Positions 5,309 through 10,449 of a DNA stretch of 10,449 bases are shown here, piece by piece (the stretch's first letter is position 1; each line of letters opens with the position of its first letter). The notes under the pieces were generated by a model that had not been told where the DNA came from, did not search any database, and worked only from the letters and a program-made list of their open reading frames with translations. The stretch is from CBDUBS01 sp965365445. GTDB lineage: Bacteria; Bacteroidota; Rhodothermia; Rhodothermales; DASSAV01. The stretch covers positions 1 through 10,449 of the forward strand of contig CBDUBS010000127.1 of NCBI GenBank assembly GCA_965365445.1. Direction: 5' to 3'. The translations under genes and the position numbers were made by a program.

Positions 5309-8300
5309 TCAGCCCATCGTTTCGATCAGTTCATCGAAACGGACCCCCACGAGTGTAGAGACGCCCTGTTCCTGCATCGTAATGCCGTACATCCGGTCGG
5401 CGGCTTCCATGGTGCGTTTGTTGTGCGTAACGAGGATGAACTGGGTGTCGCGAGCAAACTCGCGTATCAGCCCCATGAAGCGGCCCACATTGGATTCGTC
5501 GAGTGGGGCATCCACTTCGTCCAGGATGCAGAAGGGGCTGGGTTTGACGAGGTAGATGGCAAAGAGGAGCGCGATGGCCGTGAGCGTTTTCTCGCCCCCG
5601 GATAGCTGGGCGATCGAGGTCGGGCGTTTGCCGCGAGGACGCGCCATGATTTCGATGGCCGATTCAAGCGGATCGGAGGGGTGTACCAGTTCCAGGGCTG
5701 CTCCGGCGTCCTCGCCGAACAGGTGGGAAAAAATGCGGGCGAAATTCAGATGTACGGCATCGAACGTTTCCATGAACCGGGCGGCCGCCGTCGTATTGAT
5801 TTCTTTGATCGTATCGAGCAGGGTAGCCTCGGCGCTCTTGAGATCGTTCTGCTGAGATGTCAGGAAGTCCAGTCGCGCTTTTTGTTCTTCGTACTCTTCC
5901 AGGGCCAGGGCATTCACGGCGCCAAGGGCTTCGATTTTGCGACGAAGGTCCACGACTTCCGCCCGGGCGGATGATTCTTCCTCAGGTGAAAGGACGACGG
6001 CCTCATCGTCCGAGTCGAGCCGCAAACCGTAGTCTCGTTCGATACCGGTAACGAGGTCCTCAAGGCGGGTCTGCCCTTCCGCGAGGCGAACCGCCCGAGC
6101 GTTAGCCTCCCGTGAAAGCCGCTCCCGTTCCTGACGAATTCCCCGCAGGCGTTGCTCCTGGTTCGAAATTTCAGCCCTGACCTCACGCAGCATGTGGTCG
6201 ACCTGGTCGGCTGCTTCATGTAACTGGTTTTGCCGGTCCCGTTCTCGTTCGATCACGGCCTGCAGGCCGCCGTTTCGCTCGGCGGACTCGTTCATGGCCT
6301 GCCCGAGCGTTTCGAGGCGGGTTTCCAGGTTCAGCGCCTCCATGTCGAGTTCGGCCAGAAGCGCTTGGTTCCGTTCGTAATCCCGGCGGAGGTTTTCCAG
6401 CCGGTTTCGGGATTGCACGAGATGCAGGTTAGCCTCACTGAACCGGCCGGATGCGATACGGCTCTCCGATTCGGCCCGGTGAAACGCCTCCTCGGCAGCA
6501 ATCCGTTCACGTTCGGCTTCCTCCAGGCGCCGGCGCACGGCATCGATATCGGTCTGGTGTTCGGTCTGGCGAGGCCGGAGTCGGCCGAGCTCTTCAAGGT
6601 GCCCCTCTATACGGCCGGAAAGGTCCTGTTGCCTGCGATCCAGGGATTCCTGCTCGTAGATCAGCCGGGTGCTCAGTTTTTCGTGTTCGGCCGCTTCCTT
6701 TTCGACCGCACGCAGTGCGGCCTGATACGGCTCCATCGGGACGGCCCGTAGTTCCTGATTTACCGCCCCGATCTGCTCGTGAAGATCGGAGAGGCGGGCC
6801 TCCGTCTCGGATAGAATGTGGCGCAGCCGTTCGAGTCGCTCCCGGCGTCCCATACGTGCAGCCATGGTAGACGGCTTTTGAATGCTGCCTCCATGCAGAA
6901 GCTTTCCCGCATCGGTCCACTCGCCCAGGGGGGTGATGAAACGCGCGGCCCCAACCCGGCCAATGTCCAGTCCACGCGCCCTTTCCAGAGACTCAACGAG
7001 GTAACATCCGCTCAGGAGGAAGTCCGCCATAGCACTGAAGTCGTCATGCGCTACCCTGACCAGGTCCCGCAACGGCTGGAATGCCGTTCCCCGAACGATG
7101 GGGGGTAGGGGTACGGCCTCATCGTGCAAACGATCGAGCAGAATAAAGGTGGCCTGCCCTTTCCGGCTCGAGCGAAGCATTTCCACAGCGGCATGGGCTT
7201 CACCATCGTTTCGGACGACGATGGCGGCAGCCATCTCACCGAGCGCTGTCTGGAGAGCCGGCCGGTGGGCCTCATCACACGAAACAACATCGGCGACCGT
7301 TTGCAACTCGAAGCGGCTCCACGTTTGATGGGTAGCCAGAAACTGCACCGCGCCGGAGAAATCCTCGTAGGAAGCTACCAGATTCTGGAGAACGTTGGCC
7401 TCGGCCAAAGTCGCGTCTCGGGTGCGCTCCAGGCGGCGCAGAGCCTCCATGTGCTCCTCGAGTTTCTTCTTGCACCCGTCGATTGCCGACTGCGCCCCCG
7501 ACACCGCCTCTCGGGCGGATTGGACGCCGGTACGAAGCACCTCGAGATGCTGGAGTGCATTTCGAGAACGGGCTTCCAGCTCGCCGCCGGACTGGAGAAG
7601 CATCTCCAGATCAGCTGTGGCGCGTTGGTGCTCGCGCTCGACCACCTCGATTCGGCTCGTGAGCCGGTCGAACTGGCTCTGCACGGCTCCGCGAGCGACG
7701 GTAGCCTGCCGTTCCTGTTCCCGCAGTCGGCCCAGACGGTCGCGTAGTTCTCCGGCGATTCGTTGCGCTTCGTCCCGCAAGGACTTCAAAACTTGCAGAG
7801 CGGCCTCCAGTTTTTCCAGCTCCGGCTCTGCCAGGGCCTTTTCGGAAGCCATACGTTCGAGCATGGCGGTCAATTCCGTTTTTCGCACCGCCCCTGCTTC
7901 CAGTTCGTGTTTTATGCGGTCCCCCTCCGACTGCATATTCCGGATTCGTTCGTCCTCCAGGCGGGCATCCGCTTCGAGCGTGCGAACCCGCCCTATCTGG
8001 TCGCCCAACGCCTTTCTCCGGGAGGCTGCATCCTCCTCGTTTGCCAGCAACCGCATCCGTCCTGCCTCAAGCGCGGCTTCTTCCGTCGTTTCCCGAATGG
8101 TGAAGTCGTCTAGCTGCGCCCGAAATACGCCCGCTTCGCTTTCGATGTCCTTCCGCCGCGTAACGAGGCGATCGTACTCCGCCCGTGCCAGAGCACACTC
8201 CAGACGGTGAAGGCGCGAGCGTGCGGCATGAAATCGGGCCGCTTTCTCAGCCTGGCGTTTCAGAGAGCGAACCTGTTTCTCGATTTCTTCGGTAATGTCG

Positions 8301-8875
8301 CTCAGTCGGGTCAGGTCGGACTGCGTGGTTTCCAGTTTGCCAAGGGCCTGTTTTCGGCGCAGCTTGTACTTCGTGATGCCTGCCGCCTCCTCGAAGAGCC
8401 TTCTTCTATCCTGAGCATTTTCCGAAAGGATCTCCTCCACCATTTTGAGTTCGATTACCGAGTAGGCGCCTGCGCCCATCCCCGTATCCATGAACAGATC
8501 GGTGATGTCTTGCAGGCGGCATTTGATGCCGTTCAGCAGGTACTCTGACTCGCCGGAGCGGAAAAGCCGCCGTCCCAGGGTTACTTCGCTGTACTCGGTA
8601 GGGAGCACCCCCCGGCTGTTCTGAATGGTCAGCAGGACTTCGGCCATGCCCACGGGCTTCCTTTTGTTCGTCCCGTTAAATATGACGTTATCCATCTTCT
8701 CCGAGCGGAGGATGCGCGCCCGTTGCTCACCGATCACCCACCGAACGGCATCCACCACGTTGGATTTCCCGCAACCATTTGGCCCCACGATGGCCGTGAT
8801 GCCGGGATCGAACTGAATGACCGTCCGCTGCGCGAAGCTCTTGAATCCGTGCAACTCCAGTTTGCTCAGGTACAT
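5309..8875 (-). CDS. smc: Chromosome segregation protein SMC
   Basis: The 1188-residue protein is the full length expected for bacterial SMC, the ATPase that with ScpA and ScpB forms the condensin-like complex organising and separating chromosomes. The N-terminal head has GFKSF (10-14), the Walker A loop GPNGCGKSN (31-39) and RSEKMDNVIFNGT (57-69). Residues about 170-500 and 680-1010 are charged heptad-rich coiled coils. Between them, about 503-668, is the hinge, with TVADVV (526-531), ATFILLDRL (575-583) and GEWTDAGKLLHGGS (651-664). The C-terminal head carries the LSGGE signature (1091-1095), Walker B FCILDE (1115-1120) and D-loop APLDESN (1123-1129). All ATPase motifs are intact. No Shine-Dalgarno precedes ATG 8875, but the protein starts at the canonical MYLSKLELHGFKSF. 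scpA and scpB are not in the window. Long open frames on the opposite strand within this gene are shadows. Confidence 0.98.
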   Translation of the reverse strand: MYLSKLELHGFKSFAQRTVIQFDPGITAIVGPNGCGKSNVVDAVRWVIGEQRARILRSEKMDNVIFNGTNKRKPVGMAEVLLTIQNSRGVLPTEYSEVTLGRRLFRSGESEYLLNGIKCRLQDITDLFMDTGMGAGAYSVIELKMVEEILSENAQDRRRLFEEAAGITKYKLRRKQALGKLETTQSDLTRLSDITEEIEKQVRSLKRQAEKAARFHAARSRLHRLECALARAEYDRLVTRRKDIESEAGVFRAQLDDFTIRETTEEAALEAGRMRLLANEEDAASRRKALGDQIGRVRTLEADARLEDERIRNMQSEGDRIKHELEAGAVRKTELTAMLERMASEKALAEPELEKLEAALQVLKSLRDEAQRIAGELRDRLGRLREQERQATVARGAVQSQFDRLTSRIEVVEREHQRATADLEMLLQSGGELEARSRNALQHLEVLRTGVQSAREAVSGAQSAIDGCKKKLEEHMEALRRLERTRDATLAEANVLQNLVASYEDFSGAVQFLATHQTWSRFELQTVADVVSCDEAHRPALQTALGEMAAAIVVRNDGEAHAAVEMLRSSRKGQATFILLDRLHDEAVPLPPIVRGTAFQPLRDLVRVAHDDFSAMADFLLSGCYLVESLERARGLDIGRVGAARFITPLGEWTDAGKLLHGGSIQKPSTMAARMGRRERLERLRHILSETEARLSDLHEQIGAVNQELRAVPMEPYQAALRAVEKEAAEHEKLSTRLIYEQESLDRRQQDLSGRIEGHLEELGRLRPRQTEHQTDIDAVRRRLEEAERERIAAEEAFHRAESESRIASGRFSEANLHLVQSRNRLENLRRDYERNQALLAELDMEALNLETRLETLGQAMNESAERNGGLQAVIERERDRQNQLHEAADQVDHMLREVRAEISNQEQRLRGIRQERERLSREANARAVRLAEGQTRLEDLVTGIERDYGLRLDSDDEAVVLSPEEESSARAEVVDLRRKIEALGAVNALALEEYEEQKARLDFLTSQQNDLKSAEATLLDTIKEINTTAAARFMETFDAVHLNFARIFSHLFGEDAGAALELVHPSDPLESAIEIMARPRGKRPTSIAQLSGGEKTLTAIALLFAIYLVKPSPFCILDEVDAPLDESNVGRFMGLIREFARDTQFILVTHNKRTMEAADRMYGITMQEQGVSTLVGVRFDELIETMG

Positions 8876-8994
8876 ACAACGGCTACTGCTGGTCGGTGAG
8901 AGGATGAGGCTTCATGCGGGCTGCCCTGCTAATCGTCGGAGGACGGTAAGATCCTGGCGGATGGTTAATTCTACAGGAAAGTCAGCCTGCCCGT

Positions 8995-9765
8995 TCATTC
9001 GGCCAGAAAGAAGTACGCGGTGAGTGTGGCCCCTACCGAGATCACGAAACGACGAATATGTACCGGATTCATGCGGCGGGCTGTCGAAGCGCCGCCGTAT
9101 CCACCGGCGATAGCCCCCACCAGCATCACGAGCGCCTGAGGCCAGTATACGGCCCCGGCGATGACGAACGTGGCAACCGCTACGCCGTTGATGCATACGG
9201 CGAGCCAGTTCTTGATTCCGTTCATGGCATGCCCGGTTTCCAGTCCCCTTGCGGCCAGCGTCGCCAGCATGAGTATGCCGATTCCGCCTCCGAAATAGCC
9301 GCCGTACGTAGCGATAAGTAATTGGAGGGCCATACCCAGAACCAGCCCGACGGAGGAGTTCGTAAAGCGGGTCATGCCGCCCCGGTTTTTCAGTCGTCCG
9401 ATGAGCGGTCCGCCGAAAGCGAACATCAGCGTTGCGACCAGCAGCAGCCAGGGAACGAGGTTCCTGAACGTATCCTGCGGAGTGAGCAGCAGAATACGAG
9501 CCCCGAGAAATCCGCCGACGAGGCTGACGATGCTCAGAGGCCCCAGGCGAGGCCGCTCGGTCAACAGTTCCTTCCGGTATGCTCCGACACTGGCAATCGA
9601 ACCCGGCCATAAGGCTACGGTGCTGGTAGCATTGGCCGTCACTGGAGGCACCCCGAGAAAAATCAGGGTGGGAAAGGTCAGGAAACTACCTCCGCCCGCA
9701 ACGGAATTGAGCGCCCCGGCCGAACCGGCAACGAAAAACAGGATGGCCGCGTCGAGAAAGGACAT
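8995..9765 (-). CDS. TauE/SafE family sulfite/organosulfur permease-like membrane protein
   Basis: The 256-residue, strongly hydrophobic protein has about eight predicted membrane spans in two related halves, the usual architecture of TauE/SafE (DUF81) permeases. The first half holds AGALNSVAGGGSFLTFPTL (16-34) and NATS (45-48). The second holds the related GGYFGGGIGILMLATLAA (155-172) and MNGIKN (181-186). Family members move small anions such as sulfite, sulfoacetate or related sulfur compounds across the inner membrane, but the substrate cannot be read from sequence and no sulfur-metabolism gene is nearby. The length is normal and the start at 9765 (MSFLDAAILFFVAGSAGALN) suits the family, though no clear Shine-Dalgarno is seen. 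It lies 119 bases upstream of smc and 140 bases downstream of the acetyltransferase, in the same direction. In the gap between this gene and smc I see no convincing terminator or promoter. Confidence 0.92.
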   Translation of the reverse strand: MSFLDAAILFFVAGSAGALNSVAGGGSFLTFPTLIFLGVPPVTANATSTVALWPGSIASVGAYRKELLTERPRLGPLSIVSLVGGFLGARILLLTPQDTFRNLVPWLLLVATLMFAFGGPLIGRLKNRGGMTRFTNSSVGLVLGMALQLLIATYGGYFGGGIGILMLATLAARGLETGHAMNGIKNWLAVCINGVAVATFVIAGAVYWPQALVMLVGAIAGGYGGASTARRMNPVHIRRFVISVGATLTAYFFLAE

Positions 9766-9891
9766 ACCCGTTTGGAAGAATGGATCCGTAAAGGCGAGGA
9801 AGATACCGGTTGTCGCCCGATGAAACGCCGGCGGGAAGTATGGACCCCATGAATTTCGCCCCGTTGCAGGGATTGCTGCCCGTCCTCATGA

Positions 9892-9903
9892 ACCCGGCCG
9901 GGT
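9892..9903. repeat. 12-bp palindrome after the YhbS-like gene
   Basis: ACCCGGCCGGGT is a perfect 12-base palindrome starting three bases after the stop codon of the acetyltransferase on the minus strand. As RNA it could form only a 4-bp stem with a 4-base loop, and no T-run follows, so it is a poor terminator. It could be a protein-binding site or chance in GC-rich DNA. Confidence 0.3.
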
Positions 9904-9905
9904 AA

Positions 9906-10415
9906 TCAGAAAGACGTGGCCCGAAATGCATCATGAAACCGAACGGCGCCTCTCGGCTTGCCGTCACCGAACGGCAGCGCGAGAACGAACGGCTGCGGGA
10001 CGCCCTCATGCGTCAGATCAGGGAGATTGCGAAACCCGAAGCGGCGGTAAAACTCCGGATGGCCGACGAGCACGCACCCCTCCGCTCCCCGAGACTGTAT
10101 CTGCGTCAGGCCCTCACGCATGAGGCGCGTTCCGACACCCATTCGCTGGCACTCGGGAAGCACGGAGACTGGACCCACACCGTACCAGTTCCGGCCTTCT
10201 TCGGAGAACGCAACGGCCGAGAAAGCGATGTGGCCGACGACCCTTCCGCTGATCTCCGCGACGAGAGAAAGAGCGAGGGCGCCGGCCGAACGCAGCGCGG
10301 CAATGATGTATTCTTCCGTGTGACTGCTGACCGGAACATCCCTGAAAGCCGCTTCGGTGACCGAGAAAATCGCTTCAATGTCGGATTCGGTCTCCGGACG
10401 TATATACGGATCCAT
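9906..10415 (-). CDS. GNAT family N-acetyltransferase, YhbS-like
   Basis: This 169-residue acetyltransferase resembles E. coli YhbS in length and layout. The N-terminus IRPETESDIEAIFSVTEAAF (5-24) is the typical first strand and helix. GHIAFSAV (61-68) leads into motif A, GVGPVSVLPECQRMGVGTRL (79-98), whose Q90-R-M-G-V-G95 loop binds the acetyl-CoA pyrophosphate. VLVGHPEFYRRFGF (115-128) is the motif B region, with the YxRFGF signature of this subgroup. The acceptor substrate is unknown; YhbS-like proteins are mostly uncharacterised. The start ATG at 10415 gives a natural N-terminus, though no well-placed Shine-Dalgarno is seen in the 34 bases before the window edge. It is unrelated in detail to the acetyltransferase at 2153 beyond sharing the GNAT fold. 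It is the first gene in the window's minus-strand block and could be co-transcribed with the permease after it. Confidence 0.92.
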   Translation of the reverse strand: MDPYIRPETESDIEAIFSVTEAAFRDVPVSSHTEEYIIAALRSAGALALSLVAEISGRVVGHIAFSAVAFSEEGRNWYGVGPVSVLPECQRMGVGTRLMREGLTQIQSRGAEGCVLVGHPEFYRRFGFRNLPDLTHEGVPQPFVLALPFGDGKPRGAVRFHDAFRATSF

Positions 10416-10449
10416 ATTTCGTTGCCGGAATTGGGGGTCTCCTGTGGCG

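Noticed and set aside
7395..8210. A 271-codon plus-strand open frame, and others within 5556-8548.
   Set aside because: They are antisense to smc; the Ser/Arg-rich translations are typical reverse-frame shadows of coiled-coil coding sequence.
8912..9610. A 232-codon minus-strand open frame overlapping the permease gene.
   Set aside because: It is a different frame of the same strand as the TauE/SafE gene, with no hydrophobic segments or recognisable motifs.
1..10449. RNA genes, CRISPR arrays, insertion sequences, attachment sites, toxin-antitoxin or defence genes.
   Set aside because: I looked for tRNA-like folds, spaced repeats, transposase motifs and small gene pairs and saw none. Nearly all of the window is accounted for by seven recognisable genes.

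Overview
The window carries ordinary chromosomal bacterial DNA, GC-rich by eye. It has seven protein-coding genes and no visible RNA gene, CRISPR array, insertion sequence or prophage. The SMC protein's head domain and its 1188-residue length most resemble Bacteroidota/Rhodothermota-type bacteria (Rhodothermus or Salinibacter relatives). The scarcity of Shine-Dalgarno sequences fits that lineage. This placement is an inference from remembered family patterns, not from a search.

Layout. At the left edge, on the minus strand, is pbpC (penicillin-binding protein 1C), cut by the window edge so that its C-terminal end is missing (<1..1925). A gap of about 230 bases with a perfect 7-bp hairpin separates it from a divergent plus-strand pair: a GNAT acetyltransferase (2153..2653, probable TTG start) and a short SlyD-like FKBP prolyl isomerase (2826..3254, with a clear Shine-Dalgarno). 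The isomerase converges with, and overlaps by 36 bp, a minus-strand MASE1-type sensor histidine kinase (3219..5162). Further right, all on the minus strand, are smc (5309..8875), a TauE/SafE-family membrane permease (8995..9765) and a YhbS-like GNAT acetyltransferase (9906..10415).

How the genes relate. In transcription order the right-hand block is acetyltransferase, permease, smc, histidine kinase, with gaps of 140, 119 and 146 bases. The spacing allows read-through but does not show one operon, and no shared pathway is evident. PBP1C acts in peptidoglycan synthesis, SMC in chromosome organisation, the FKBP in protein folding and the kinase in signalling. The kinase has no response regulator beside it. 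No gene-free stretch exceeds 300 bases.

I see no convincing undescribed system. The points most worth a second look are small: the odd 3' end of the histidine kinase (an A6 tract, a non-domain tail and an overlap with the FKBP gene), a set of mutually exclusive short hairpins just upstream of the kinase start, and hairpins in the intergenic gaps.
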